Assembly: GCF_001591505.1 (NCBI RefSeq)
Contig: NZ_BCVA01000012.1
Location: 1 to 64,000 of the forward strand
Length of the DNA stretch: 64,000 nt
DNA from: Neobacillus niacini NBRC 15566
Lineage (GTDB): Bacteria > Bacillota > Bacilli > Bacillales > Cytobacillaceae
Reading direction: 5' to 3'
Shown here: in pieces, positions 54,906-63,259 of the stretch
Layout: each line of letters opens with the position of its first letter
Position numbering within the stretch: position 1 is the first letter of the stretch
Translations under genes and position numbers: made by a program
The notes under the pieces: model-generated
The model's database searches: none
What the model was told of the DNA's origin: nothing
Seen by the model: the letters and a program-made list of their open reading frames with translations, nothing else

Positions 54906-55949
54906 TTATTTTAACCGATCAACCCAGTTTAAAAATTTTGTTCTACTTTTTTCATACCAGTCATTACATATAAAGTATCGTTTTCCGTTTATTTTATAAA
55001 TTGTAGACCAGTACCGGCTATAGCCATTGATCATTCTCTGATCGAAAGTAGATTGATCAGCATTTATTTTTCTTAAAATTGGATAGTTAACATTAAAGGT
55101 TAATTTGGAGTACTTCTCGTCTAACAAATGCTTAATCATTTCATCAGATAATAAATTATTTCTAATAAGTCTATCAAATTCATTTCGGACCAATGCCCCA
55201 ATTTTTAGGTGATTGATATCATTTTTAACTGGTTCTGTTGAAATTATAGAACTAGTTCTTTGTGGTTTAATCTCAGTAGTAGTTGATTTATTTTCTATTT
55301 TTGTATCGGAAAATAGATTGTACATTTGGCTGCTTCCTAAAAACAGTTCAGATGTGTCTGCTACCGATTTTGAAAGACTGACAACTGGTTCAAATATGTC
55401 GTTTCTAAAGTCTTGGTTTCCATAAAGGATGAAGGTAAAGTCTAATTCAAATACTTTGAAAATCTTATTTAATAAATAAACGGAGCTACAGAGGGGATCG
55501 TAAATTGCTTTATGTATTTTAGGAGAAGCAAAAATGATCGTTCCTTTTGATAGATTAATGTATCCATGGATAAGGAATGCAGTACGGATCATTTTTTTAA
55601 TAATTCTCTCGATCGTTCCGATACTGCTACCATAGTTCAGACCGGATTCATGAAAAGCGACATCTACACCATAAATATTGGCAATGCTGCCCTCTTTAAC
55701 CTCTAGTCCGAGTACATCAATTTCACCTTGCTGCAACAGCTGCAAATGTGAAGTGGTATTTTTGTAGATATTCAGATTATGTTTTTCCATAAAATACTTC
55801 TTGGTGGCATTCATGATCTTTTTTATCTTTTCCTCATTATAAATCTCCCATGAATGGGTGGAAGCTTTCCAATTTAATTGTGCTGTTTGGCACTTCTTTA
55901 TATGTTTGAGCCAGGACAGCATTAATGACTCTCCGATTTCAATCTTCAT
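54906..55949 (-). CDS. Putative PD-(D/E)xK-type nuclease, unknown family
   Basis: A 347-residue protein. Near residue 75 it has GEIDVLGLEV, then IYGVDVAFHESGLNYGSSIG, an E/D-D-x-E arrangement that fits a restriction-type nuclease core, and GYINLSKGTIIFASPK as the next strand. The middle is helical. The C-terminal 70 residues form a second small domain (LTFNVNYPILRKI, then KINGKRYFICNDWYEKSRTK). This two-domain layout recurs in island genes of Firmicutes without an assigned function. The frame opens at 56093, but ATG 55949 behind GGAGTG is the real start. It is divergent from the gene at 56095. Confidence 0.6.
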   Translation of the reverse strand: MKIEIGESLMLSWLKHIKKCQTAQLNWKASTHSWEIYNEEKIKKIMNATKKYFMEKHNLNIYKNTTSHLQLLQQGEIDVLGLEVKEGSIANIYGVDVAFHESGLNYGSSIGTIERIIKKMIRTAFLIHGYINLSKGTIIFASPKIHKAIYDPLCSSVYLLNKIFKVFELDFTFILYGNQDFRNDIFEPVVSLSKSVADTSELFLGSSQMYNLFSDTKIENKSTTTEIKPQRTSSIISTEPVKNDINHLKIGALVRNEFDRLIRNNLLSDEMIKHLLDEKYSKLTFNVNYPILRKINADQSTFDQRMINGYSRYWSTIYKINGKRYFICNDWYEKSRTKFLNWVDRLK

Positions 55950-56094
55950 ATAAACACTCCCTGCTGTTTCTCTATTTAATTTACCATATATTAGAACATG
56001 TTTGGGTACTTTATCCTCTAATAGTCTACTGTGAAAAAGGAAAAATATAGAATTTTGTAGAAATATATAAATGAAAGATAAAGGAGGGAGCAAA

Positions 56095-56403
56095 GTGGCT
56101 CTTAAAAAGGAATTTCACAAGGATATGATTGCCATTTATCAAAAGGCGAAAAGGGAATGTGGATACAATGCCAATCGATTCTTGCAGATGGTGGTAAATC
56201 AGGATGGTCTGACAGTAGCAAAAGGATTTATTCATCGAAATCAGCCCACAGATGGCTTTACGACACTTTGGGAATTAGGGAGACTAGACCTTACTGTAGA
56301 ATCATTAATATTGAATCCGAAATATAAAGAACTATTTACAGATGAAGAGGTCGAAAAGGTGAGAGATCTTTTAAGGCAATATGACTACGAACCAGTTGAG
56401 TAG
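56095..56403 (+). CDS. Small conserved island protein
   Basis: A 102-residue helical protein: FHKDMIAIYQKAKRECGYNA, NRFLQMVVNQDGLTVAKGFI, then DGFTTLWELGRLDLTVESLI and a C-terminal helix. The same sequence pattern is widespread as a short orphan or as the tail of restriction-related proteins. Function unknown. GTG start at 56095 directly behind AAAGGAGGG; the longer frame from ATG 56071 includes that site and is not used. Divergent from the putative nuclease, with about 145 bases between their starts. Confidence 0.7.
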   Translation: MALKKEFHKDMIAIYQKAKRECGYNANRFLQMVVNQDGLTVAKGFIHRNQPTDGFTTLWELGRLDLTVESLILNPKYKELFTDEEVEKVRDLLRQYDYEPVE

Positions 56404-56490
56404 GGTGCGGGTTGCTCTGGAGATTTAAAGCATACAAGTTTTAGTTATTTAAATTGTTATTTCATATTATTTAGCAAATGAGGGAGAGTT

Positions 56491-57102
56491 TTGGACAGCT
56501 ATAAAGCCTTTGGTACATTCTATAAATGGAATGATTGTATATGTAGGAAAGAAACATTCCTGCAGTTCGGAAACGGTAGTACCTCTATTGGATCAATTAT
56601 TATGTTAAATCCTGGTGAAGCAAGCTTTGTTGATAAATCATATGTGTTTGATGATGAAGAAAAAACTGGAGAACTAATCCCAGATAAAACAATGAAAAGG
56701 CTGGCTGAAATCTTACAACAATCAAAAAAAGAACCTCTTAATGGACGCTTTCATATTTATAATCTCTTTCCATTTCAACATACATCTTCAAAAAACGCAG
56801 TTAAGGAAAAACAATGGTTAATCCAATCATACGAAACAAACAAAACAATAATACGACAGTTCAATGAAGAAAACCATCCATGGGTGCTACTTGCATGGAG
56901 TACTGAAAAGGGGTCTGAACTTTATCAATTAAAAGAACAATGGATCTCAGCGATTCATGATATGGGTATTAAAGTTTTCGGTCTAAAAGCAAAGGGGAAG
57001 TTGATGTATTATCATCCATTTCCGCGGAAACAGGTTCATAAAGAACGTTATTATAACGAGATTATTCCACAACTACTAAATAATGAGGGTATTGTAGTTT
57101 AA
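56491..57102 (+). CDS. DUF1643-like protein
   Basis: A 203-residue protein of the DUF1643 type: SIIMLNPGEASFVDKSYVFD near 37-56, FHIYNLFPFQ, HPWVLLAWSTEKGSELYQLK near 130-150, and VFGLKAKGKLMYYHPFPRKQ near the end. The family is often found in accessory regions, and no activity is known; the fold may be related to uracil-DNA glycosylases. TTG start behind GAGGGAGAG. It is the last gene of the island and ends in a terminator. Confidence 0.7.
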   Translation: MDSYKAFGTFYKWNDCICRKETFLQFGNGSTSIGSIIMLNPGEASFVDKSYVFDDEEKTGELIPDKTMKRLAEILQQSKKEPLNGRFHIYNLFPFQHTSSKNAVKEKQWLIQSYETNKTIIRQFNEENHPWVLLAWSTEKGSELYQLKEQWISAIHDMGIKVFGLKAKGKLMYYHPFPRKQVHKERYYNEIIPQLLNNEGIVV

Positions 57103-57125
57103 CAAATATATATTATTAATCGAAT

Positions 57126-57165
57126 GCGAACTTCAGAAAAGTTGCTGAGGTTCGCTTTTTATTTT
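57126..57165 (+). terminator. Terminator at the right edge of the island
   Basis: GCGAACTTCAG pairs with CTGAGGTTCGC, then TTTTTATTTT. Confidence 0.85.
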
Positions 57166-57685
57166 CACCCTTTTACTGGTTTGTTAGCAATCATTATTTT
57201 AATTTTAAAGCAGGGCGAAGAGATAGTGGGAGCGTAAGATGATAATTTTGTAAAGTCTATGGAAGACAAGCTTCGATCGAGAACAAACTTTGCTTGGATA
57301 AAAGCCAGCAATTGAAATATCCATGCAGTTGTAATCTCTTTAAGCAAAGATTATAGGTTTCTAATTGGACAACTGATGTTTCTAACTCTACTAGACTTCA
57401 TTAAAAGACAGCTTAGGAGTCAGACTTAAAGTTGAGCTACTAGTGGTTTAATCAAGGCTCCTTTTACAGAGATTGTAAGAAAGAATAGGTATTTGGTTTT
57501 ATCAAGAAGAAAGTAACGCTAATTGTTCATAGTTTTTTTAGATTATTTCTTTTTTAATGGAAATTGGTAGGTAACTATTGTTATCAAGGTAGTAAATATG
57601 TAATTATATTAATATGTGTTTTTTGTGAACAATCTCCTAGGAGATTGTTTTTTTATAAGGAAAATAGATATACAGGGGGAGAAAG
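57166..57685. other. Gene-free stretch right of the island
   Basis: About 460 bases without a convincing gene, then a hairpin at 57630 and the ribosome site of the next gene. A 60-codon minus-strand frame at 57165-57347 has no site or family and is not called. No direct repeat or integrase scar could be seen. Confidence 0.45.
57630..57654 (+). terminator. Perfect palindrome plus T-run in leader
   Basis: CAATCTCCTAGGAGATTG followed by seven T, only 31 bases before the Excalibur gene ATG. It could be a terminator of an upstream transcript or an attenuator of this gene. Confidence 0.65.
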
Positions 57686-58891
57686 ATGGATAAGAAAGTA
57701 TTTTTGTTTACTCTATTATTTGTGTTGCTGTTTGGTACCTTTGCCTCGGCACATTCAGGTAGGACAGATTCCAGTGGTGGGCACAATTGTAGCGACAAAT
57801 CAATTTCAAAAGGTCTTTGTACGGGTTATCACTATCATAACGGAGGCGGTGGTGCTTCAAGCGGTGCTGCAATCGTTAATACAGATAAGGATTGTACAGA
57901 TTTTGCTAACTATGATGAAGTGGTGGCGTATTGGAATGCTAAGGGTTATAGTGCAACCAACGACCCGGAAAATTTAGACGGATGGGGAAATGGTCAAGTG
58001 GATGACGGGATACCCTGTGAAGTTCCCAGTGGGTATGATAGAACGAAGATAAATAATAGTGCGGAACAAGCACAGCACCTTCAAGATGAAAAAGACATGG
58101 CCACCGGTGAAAAGGCAGGATATTCACAAGGATTGAGTGATGGTTACCAAGAGGCAGCAAGCAATAATGTCTCGACTAGTAACTCAGAGGCTTTTAAAGT
58201 TGGCTATGCAACTGGTTATAACAAAGGTTACGAAGAAGGAAAAGCCAAGGTCACAGCTGAAAAAACAAAAGCGACCGATGATGGATATGCACTTGGACAA
58301 AAACAAGATACTATATCCCTTCCGACTGCTTATGCGAACCATGCTGGTTTAAAACAAGCTTTTGAATCTGGTTTTAGTAAAGCTGTTACAGCGCGTGTAG
58401 AGGCTAAGAAAAAAGAAACTAAAGACTTAGGCTATGCGGATGGGAAGAAAGATGTTCTTAACGTACCAAAAGATATGGAAGAGGTATATGTTGCAGCTTA
58501 TCATGAAGGGTATGATATGGCTCAAAAAGAATTGAAAGAAGAGTACATAAAGCAAGGTTATGAAGCGGCTTTTGTGATGTTGGAATACACGAAACCTAAT
58601 TTAACGAATAAAAAGTTAATAGATTGGTATAAAGAAGGGTTTGAATCCAATACTGAAATCCAACAAATCAAAGCGGATGGATTAGCTTTAGGAAAAGAAG
58701 GGGAACCTTACAAACTTCCATCGCAATACAAAAACAGTGAAGTAATTTTTAAACATAATTATCAGTTGGGATTTAAAGAATACGAAGAAAAAAAGAGTGA
58801 TACCCAAAAAGCAGCTGTTGGAGGCCTTGGGGGTCTATCATTAGTGTGGTTGGGCAGAAGATTTTATATAGCAAGAAAAATGATTCGTTAA
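57686..58891 (+). CDS. Secreted YHYH/Excalibur-domain protein
   Basis: A 401-residue exported protein. A signal peptide (FTLLFVLLFGTFASA) is followed by the YHYH motif region AHSGRTDSSGGHNCSD and CTGYHYHNGG. An Excalibur calcium-binding domain follows at about 72-112 (DKDCTDF, NGQVDDGIPCE). The rest is a long helical stalk with repeated G-Y-x-x-G motifs (AGYSQGLSDGYQEA, GYATGYNKGYEEGK, GYALGQK, GYADGKKD), like Yae1-type repeats. The C-terminus has a short glycine-rich hydrophobic segment and positive charges (VGGLGGLSLVWLGRRFYIAR), which may anchor it in the membrane. GGGGGAG precedes ATG. A small gene follows 15 bases on. Confidence 0.82.
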   Translation: MDKKVFLFTLLFVLLFGTFASAHSGRTDSSGGHNCSDKSISKGLCTGYHYHNGGGGASSGAAIVNTDKDCTDFANYDEVVAYWNAKGYSATNDPENLDGWGNGQVDDGIPCEVPSGYDRTKINNSAEQAQHLQDEKDMATGEKAGYSQGLSDGYQEAASNNVSTSNSEAFKVGYATGYNKGYEEGKAKVTAEKTKATDDGYALGQKQDTISLPTAYANHAGLKQAFESGFSKAVTARVEAKKKETKDLGYADGKKDVLNVPKDMEEVYVAAYHEGYDMAQKELKEEYIKQGYEAAFVMLEYTKPNLTNKKLIDWYKEGFESNTEIQQIKADGLALGKEGEPYKLPSQYKNSEVIFKHNYQLGFKEYEEKKSDTQKAAVGGLGGLSLVWLGRRFYIARKMIR

Positions 58892-58906
58892 AGGGAGGCG
58901 GATAAT

Positions 58907-59074
58907 ATGGGCATTTACCGAACAATCAGTTATAAAGTAGAAGACATGTTTATTAAAATGTTATCGAAAAAACAGGACCCTGCACTCGTAAAGCAGAAAG
59001 TGGACAAGTATCGCGCCGATCAAGGAAAAAGCCGCAAACAAAGGAAAATGGAAGCAGTTGAAAAAGGTTGGTAA
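58907..59074 (+). CDS. Small basic protein downstream of the Excalibur gene
   Basis: A 55-residue, very basic protein: GIYRTISYKVEDMFIKMLSK, then KQDPALVKQKVDKYRADQGK and RKQRKMEAVEKGW. AAAGGGAGG lies seven bases before ATG and the spacing to the upstream gene (15 bases) indicates one operon. Codon-level sense is strong despite the short length, and it looks like an annotated type of small Bacillus protein, without known role. Confidence 0.65.
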   Translation: MGIYRTISYKVEDMFIKMLSKKQDPALVKQKVDKYRADQGKSRKQRKMEAVEKGW

Positions 59075-59455
59075 TATTATATTAAATAATTGATCGACTA
59101 GAGCTGTATAACACTTCATATAACCTCATATTGATAATATTCATGTTAACAAGAGCAATGCCATTATTCTAAGAATTGGCATTGTTTTTTTTATTTAGGG
59201 AGGAGATATGTTTATACGGACGTTCACGGAACTATTTCACCCCGATTAACATTTACTATCTTAGTAATAGGTATGACCACACAGGACTTTAATTATTACC
59301 GTGCGATGGTATTTCTAAGAATTAGAATCACCTTTTGATTGCCCATATTATTTTAACTAATAGTCAGAATATTATTGACAATTGTGTTTTAAGGAAATAC
59401 ATTCTAGTTAAACGAAATACTATATTTTAAAAAAATGAAAAGGATGGGTTAACAA
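59075..59455. other. Intergenic stretch before rpiB
   Basis: Contains one strong terminator at 59156. The remaining AT-rich 260 bases hold no gene that I can support. Confidence 0.5.
59156..59192 (+). terminator. Terminator of the Excalibur operon
   Basis: CAATGCCA pairs with TGGCATTG around thirteen bases, followed by eight T. Confidence 0.85.
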
Positions 59456-59932
59456 ATGAAGATAGCAGTTGGAGGAGATCATGCTGGCTTTCCATTGAAA
59501 GGGTATGTAATGGAGGTATTAAAAGAGTTAGGGCATGAAGTAATCGATTGTGGCAGTTATGATCCGAATCCGGTTGACTTCCCAGATATTACAAAGCTTG
59601 TTTGTGAAAAGATTCGAAGGAATGAAGTGGAAAGAGGAATTCTCGTGTGCGGAACGGGAGTAGGCGCAAGCATTGCTGCTAATAAAATTCCTGGGATTCG
59701 TGCCTCTGTGTGCCATGATATTTATTCATCACACCAATGTGTAGAGCATGATGATGTTAATGTAATGTGCATTGGTGCTCAAATTATTGGCCCAGCATTA
59801 GTGAGAGAATTAATAAATTCTTTTCTAACGGCTGAGTTCAGCACCGCTGTAGAATTTAGAAGAAGAGTTGAGAAGCTTGCCATCATGGAAAAGGAATATT
59901 CCAAAGAATTAATAGAAATGAATAAAAAATAG
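59456..59932 (+). CDS. rpiB: RpiB/LacAB-family sugar-phosphate isomerase
   Basis: A 158-residue isomerase of the ribose-5-phosphate isomerase B family, which interconverts aldose and ketose phosphates in the cytoplasm. Conserved pieces are MKIAVGGDHAGFPLKGYV (phosphate and substrate loop), SYDPNPVDFPDI, the active-site CGTGVGASIAANKIPGIRAS, and HDIYSSHQCVEHDDVNVMCI. The catalytic cysteine of RpiB is present in VCGTG. Some relatives act on other sugars (allose, galactose or tetrose phosphates), so the exact substrate is open. AAAAGGATGGG precedes ATG. It lies 0.8 kb before a GntR regulator and a TctCBA operon and may belong to the same catabolic programme. Confidence 0.88.
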   Translation: MKIAVGGDHAGFPLKGYVMEVLKELGHEVIDCGSYDPNPVDFPDITKLVCEKIRRNEVERGILVCGTGVGASIAANKIPGIRASVCHDIYSSHQCVEHDDVNVMCIGAQIIGPALVRELINSFLTAEFSTAVEFRRRVEKLAIMEKEYSKELIEMNKK

Positions 59933-59961
59933 GGTGAAATAAATATTTTATTGGAATAAAC

Positions 59962-60069
59962 CGACTTTCAACTGTTTATGGGATATTTAACGGCGGTTCT
60001 TTTACAGAAGAAACTGTCAGAAGTGATTTGAATGAGATACTTGAAGCTTATTATAGAATGATATCCTAG
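59962..60069 (+). pseudogene. C-terminal scrap of an unidentified gene
   Basis: An open frame without a start reads RLSTVYGIFNGGSFTEETVR then SDLNEILEAYYRMIS before TAG, directly upstream of a terminator. It looks like a true protein end, perhaps of a gene deleted after rpiB. Family not identified. Confidence 0.4.
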
Positions 60070-60108
60070 CCCCTTTGATCATTTCCAATCAAAGGGGCTT
60101 TGCTTTGA
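60068..60108 (+). terminator. Terminator downstream of rpiB
   Basis: AGCCCCTTTGAT pairs with ATCAAAGGGGCT around eight bases, followed by TTGCTTTG. Confidence 0.8.
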
Positions 60109-60282
60109 TTTGTTGTAAAAATAATTTCATTTCCTTACTTCATCAAGACCTGGAAATACCCTATGGAGGCAATATTCTACCTGTTTTTGTGAATTGTACT
60201 TGACTTGATGTATAGTTTACTTTGCATTTAGTATAACAAGTTTAACTTGCTGTAAAAATAATCATACACGGTGAGGTGAATC

Positions 60283-60414
60283 ATGACTTATCAAGAAAAG
60301 AAAAGTATCGTTTCAGTCATTAGTGCTATTTTCATCCCTAGTTTTATTAAACTAACGATTTCATCGTTTCCTATAACAACCAAGATACATCGGGAAAGAC
60401 TAGCAACACCATAA
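60283..60414 (+). pseudogene. Truncated start of a small membrane-protein gene
   Basis: GGTGAGGTG precedes ATG 60283, which opens MTYQEKKSIVSVISAIFIPS then FIKLTISSF and stops after 43 codons. The start resembles that of a family of Bacillus membrane proteins of more than 100 residues. The remainder appears deleted. Confidence 0.4.
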
Positions 60415-60495
60415 GCCATCAAAATGTCTTTACTACCGTCACAGCTGCTACCTCCGAACAAGATTAATATAAACATCATAAAATTTTTTTATTTC

Positions 60496-60524
60496 TTGAC
60501 ATAGAAAACGCCATCATACATAAT
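60496..60524 (+). promoter_or_regulatory. Sigma-A type promoter
   Basis: TTGACA (60496-60501), 17 bases, CATAAT (60519-60524). It would read toward the GntR gene, through both operator copies. Confidence 0.5.
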
Positions 60525-60555
60525 ATTCTTATAAATCAGAAAATAATAAATATTG

Positions 60556-60608
60556 ATTGTGTTTGTTTTCTTTAAATTGTATACAATTATACACTTCCTA
60601 AAATTGGA
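60556..60608 (+). promoter_or_regulatory. GntR operator, copy 1
   Basis: Centred on the palindrome ATTGTATACAAT (60576-60587) within a 53-base block that is repeated downstream. Palindromes of this kind are typical FCD-type GntR sites. A possible -10 TACAAT lies in the palindrome. Confidence 0.65.
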
Positions 60609-60634
60609 CTTACTCTTATAAATTTGAAAAGTTA

Positions 60635-60690
60635 ATTGTGTTTATTTTTTTCTTTAAATTGTATACAATTATACACTTCTTAAATTTGGA
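60635..60690 (+). promoter_or_regulatory. GntR operator, copy 2
   Basis: Same palindrome ATTGTATACAAT at 60658-60669, in a block about 90% identical to copy 1 and 80 bases further on, about 75 bases before the GntR start codon. Confidence 0.65.
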
Positions 60691-60742
60691 TTCAATGTAT
60701 TAGTAGTTACTTAAGATATTTCATATGAAAAGGTGTGGTTTT

Positions 60743-61411
60743 ATGAATAAACAGTCACAACGTACCAGAATGGTCTCCAAGGATTTTGCTTATATAGAGA
60801 TTAAGCAACAAATTATTAATGGAGAATTACAACCAGGTCAAAGCTTGGTTGAGGAAACCTTAACAAAAGAATTAGAAATCAGTAGAACCCCTCTACGTGA
60901 GGCACTGCAAAGGTTGGAAATGGAAGAGTTGGTGGTTAGACAATCAAATGGTCGGTTGAAAGTAGCACCTATTTCCAAAAAGGAGGTAGAGGAGATATTC
61001 GTCACTCGAAGTTTACTTGAAGGATTAATAGCGGGACAAGCAGCCGAAAAAGCAGAGGAAAAGGATGTACAAAACCTATTGAATGTTTTAAAAATGATAA
61101 ATGAAGCTTCCGAGAAAGGAGATTATCAAGAGATCATGCATTACGGCAGTGAATTTCATTTATGCCTGTATGACATTAGCAAGAATACAATAACTGTTAA
61201 AATATTGAGTATGCTTAACGATCACATTCTACGTTACCGGCGATTGTTTCCCAAACGGGGCAAGGATAGAAGTGGGAAAGTAATAGAAGAACATGCCCTA
61301 ATTTTAAATTGTATTATTGCAAAGGATGTAAAAGGTGCAGAGCTTGCAATGCAAAAGCATATCCTTAGCAGCTTAGATACTTTGATTGAAAACATAGAAC
61401 AACATGAGTAA
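60743..61411 (+). CDS. GntR family regulator, FCD subgroup
   Basis: A 222-residue regulator. The N-terminal winged helix reads AYIEIKQQIINGELQPGQSL, LTKELEISRTPLREALQRLE and VRQSNGRLKVAPISKKEVEE. The FCD effector domain follows from about residue 85 (IFVTRSLLEGLIAGQAAEKA), with the metal-site histidines in YGSEFHLCLYDIS and EEHALILNCI and AMQKHILSSL. Such proteins repress genes for organic-acid or sugar-acid catabolism until the ligand binds. The frame opens at 60725, but AAAAGGTGTGG suits ATG 60743. Two palindromic operators lie just upstream, so it probably controls itself and the following TctCBA transporter. Confidence 0.87.
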   Translation: MNKQSQRTRMVSKDFAYIEIKQQIINGELQPGQSLVEETLTKELEISRTPLREALQRLEMEELVVRQSNGRLKVAPISKKEVEEIFVTRSLLEGLIAGQAAEKAEEKDVQNLLNVLKMINEASEKGDYQEIMHYGSEFHLCLYDISKNTITVKILSMLNDHILRYRRLFPKRGKDRSGKVIEEHALILNCIIAKDVKGAELAMQKHILSSLDTLIENIEQHE

Positions 61412-61634
61412 GTAAAAAAATGAACTGCCAAACAAACGCGAAATTCAAATTAAAATACACTGAACTATCAAAAAAGGGATGTAGACTTGATTCAGGTTCG
61501 GAATTTTTCCTTCTGAAATAGAAGGATTAATTATAAATTTACCAGACTAGGTAAGGGGGAGTCATTGTTAACAAAAAAAGATAGATTGCAATTTTGGAAG
61601 AGAAATAGCAATTAAAAAAGAGGGGGTTTTTAGA

Positions 61635-62660
61635 ATGAAAAGAAAATTGATGCTACTTGTTAACGCCGTAATCATTTTAACTTTGCTTATTCTTACAGGC
61701 TGTAATGCACAAACACAGAAGTCTACGGGCGAAGGAACGAAAAAAGCGTCGACCTCTTCCGCAGAGAAACTGGATTATCCTAAAAAACCAATTGAAACGA
61801 TTGTAGCATTCAACCCTGGAGGGGGGACGGATACTGCAGCCAGAACCGTTCTTCAATTCGCTGAAAAATATGCTGGCACAAGTTTTGCTGTTGTTAACAA
61901 ACCGGGCGCTGGTGGTGCAATTGGTTTTACACAAATAGCTCTAGCGCCAACAGATGGCTATACAATTGGTATGATCAATCCTCCGTCGCTCCTCATGTAC
62001 CCGATAAAAGACGGAGATGCAGTGAAATATAAACTGGATGACTTTGCGCCTATTGCCAACCTTGTTACTGACCCTGGAACGTTTATTGTCGCACCTAACA
62101 GCCCATTTAAAACGTTCCAAGAATTTGTTGATTATGCCAAGAAAAATCCTGAAAAGCTGAAAATTGCCTACAGCGGTCCTGGTTCAACGGAGGATCTTGC
62201 CTTGAGACAGCTGGAGGAACAGAATGGCGTTAAGCTAAAGAAGGTACCTTTCGAAGGGACTGCCCCTGGATTGACTGCATTGCTAGGTGGACACGTAGAC
62301 ATTCAGATTACAAATGCCTCTGAGGTGTATACCCAATACAAAGAGAAAACAATACGTGTGCTTGCAGTAGGAGCAGAAAGTAAGATTAAAATGATGCCAG
62401 ATGTTCCTACGTATAAAGAGTCCGGCTTCGATACGACTCAGATAGCCATGAGAGGTTTAGCTGGTCCGAAGGATATGGATCCAAAACAAGTTCAATATTT
62501 AGCGGACGTAATGAAAAAGACTTTAGAAGATCCAGATTTCCAGAAAAAAGCCGAAGAATTAGCTCTTCCACTCGACTTTATGGGACCTGAGGAGTATAAA
62601 TCGTTATTGGAAAAGATGTCTGCAGACTTTGCGGAAGAGTTTAAAAAGAACCCGTGGTAA
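61635..62660 (+). CDS. tctC: TctC-type substrate-binding lipoprotein
   Basis: A 341-residue solute-binding protein of the tripartite tricarboxylate transporter family. It has a lipoprotein signal (VIILTLLILTGCNAQ, lipobox LTGC) and a linker, then the TctC/Bug fold: KPIETIVAFNPGGGTDTAAR, VVNKPGAGGAIGFTQIALAP, then PNSPFKTFQEFVDYAKKNP and the two-water ligand loops (YSGPGSTEDLA, FEGTAPGLTALLGGHVDI). It captures a carboxylate outside the membrane and hands it to TctA/TctB. AGAGGGGG stands before ATG. A 16-codon open frame with AAGGGGG lies at 61566, perhaps a leader; not called. Confidence 0.9.
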   Translation: MKRKLMLLVNAVIILTLLILTGCNAQTQKSTGEGTKKASTSSAEKLDYPKKPIETIVAFNPGGGTDTAARTVLQFAEKYAGTSFAVVNKPGAGGAIGFTQIALAPTDGYTIGMINPPSLLMYPIKDGDAVKYKLDDFAPIANLVTDPGTFIVAPNSPFKTFQEFVDYAKKNPEKLKIAYSGPGSTEDLALRQLEEQNGVKLKKVPFEGTAPGLTALLGGHVDIQITNASEVYTQYKEKTIRVLAVGAESKIKMMPDVPTYKESGFDTTQIAMRGLAGPKDMDPKQVQYLADVMKKTLEDPDFQKKAEELALPLDFMGPEEYKSLLEKMSADFAEEFKKNPW

Positions 62661-62785
62661 AACGGATTTTAAAGAAGACCAGATTGGATAACTGAGTAGT
62701 TCTTTAATGGGGGGCTAAGGTCTTTATGATCTATTTAGCCCTCCTATTAACGTGTTATTCTAGCTAAAAAGGGGTGAATCAAATT

Positions 62786-63247
62786 ATGAAAAAAATAAAT
62801 TCAGGCGTTTGGGCTGGAGTTATTCTCCTGATATTCTCACTTGTTTTTTTACTTAATTCGTTTGATTTGGCCTACATCAGCGATATTGGACCAGGACCAG
62901 GTTTCTTTCCCGTTTGGCTATCTGGTATTTTGTCGATCCTGTCTCTGTTGTATATTGTGGTTTCTTTCAAAAATAAAGATTCAGAAGATTCTGAAGAAGA
63001 AAGATTACCTAAGGGAGAAGCACTAAAAAATATTTTATTAATTTTAATCTCGATGACACTATTTACTATATTACTTCCAATTTTAGGATTTATTATGAGC
63101 AGCACAATTTTCTTGTTCACACTTTTATTCAGCGGGTACAGATGGTTTGTGAATTTAGCTATTTCCTTTGGTGTATCGATCATCTTGTATGGATTATTTG
63201 ATCGTCTTTTAGATGTGCAATTACCTGTAAGCGCATTCGGATTTTAA
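62786..63247 (+). CDS. tctB: TctB-type small membrane subunit
   Basis: A 153-residue protein with four membrane helices, typical of TctB: GVWAGVILLIFSLVFLLNSF, then GPGPGFFPVWLSGILSILSL, then NILLILISMTLFTILLPILG and STIFLFTLLFSG. The GPGPGFFP motif in the loop after the first helix marks the family. It sits between TctC and TctA as usual. The frame opens at GTG 62774, but AAAGGGGTG suits ATG 62786. It ends 12 bases before TctA. Confidence 0.88.
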   Translation: MKKINSGVWAGVILLIFSLVFLLNSFDLAYISDIGPGPGFFPVWLSGILSILSLLYIVVSFKNKDSEDSEEERLPKGEALKNILLILISMTLFTILLPILGFIMSSTIFLFTLLFSGYRWFVNLAISFGVSIILYGLFDRLLDVQLPVSAFGF

Positions 63248-63259
63248 GGAGGTGTATTC

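Larger units (their letters stand above)
59933..60742. other. Region of coding scraps and regulatory sites before the GntR gene
   Basis: Contains, in order, the end of a lost gene, a terminator, a truncated gene start, a sigma-A type promoter and a duplicated operator (each entered separately). Confidence 0.5.

Noticed and set aside
23041..57102. A CRISPR array or BREX/Dnd genes in the island.
   Set aside because: No regularly spaced repeats were found in any gap, and no PglX, PglZ, DndCD or Cas motifs were seen.
57165..57347. A 60-codon minus-strand frame right of the island.
   Set aside because: No ribosome site or family; it overlaps the T-run of a good terminator.
60291..60479. A minus-strand frame with GGSSCDGSKDILMAYG-like sequence.
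   Set aside because: No ribosome site, overlaps the better supported truncated gene on the + strand, and no family recognised.
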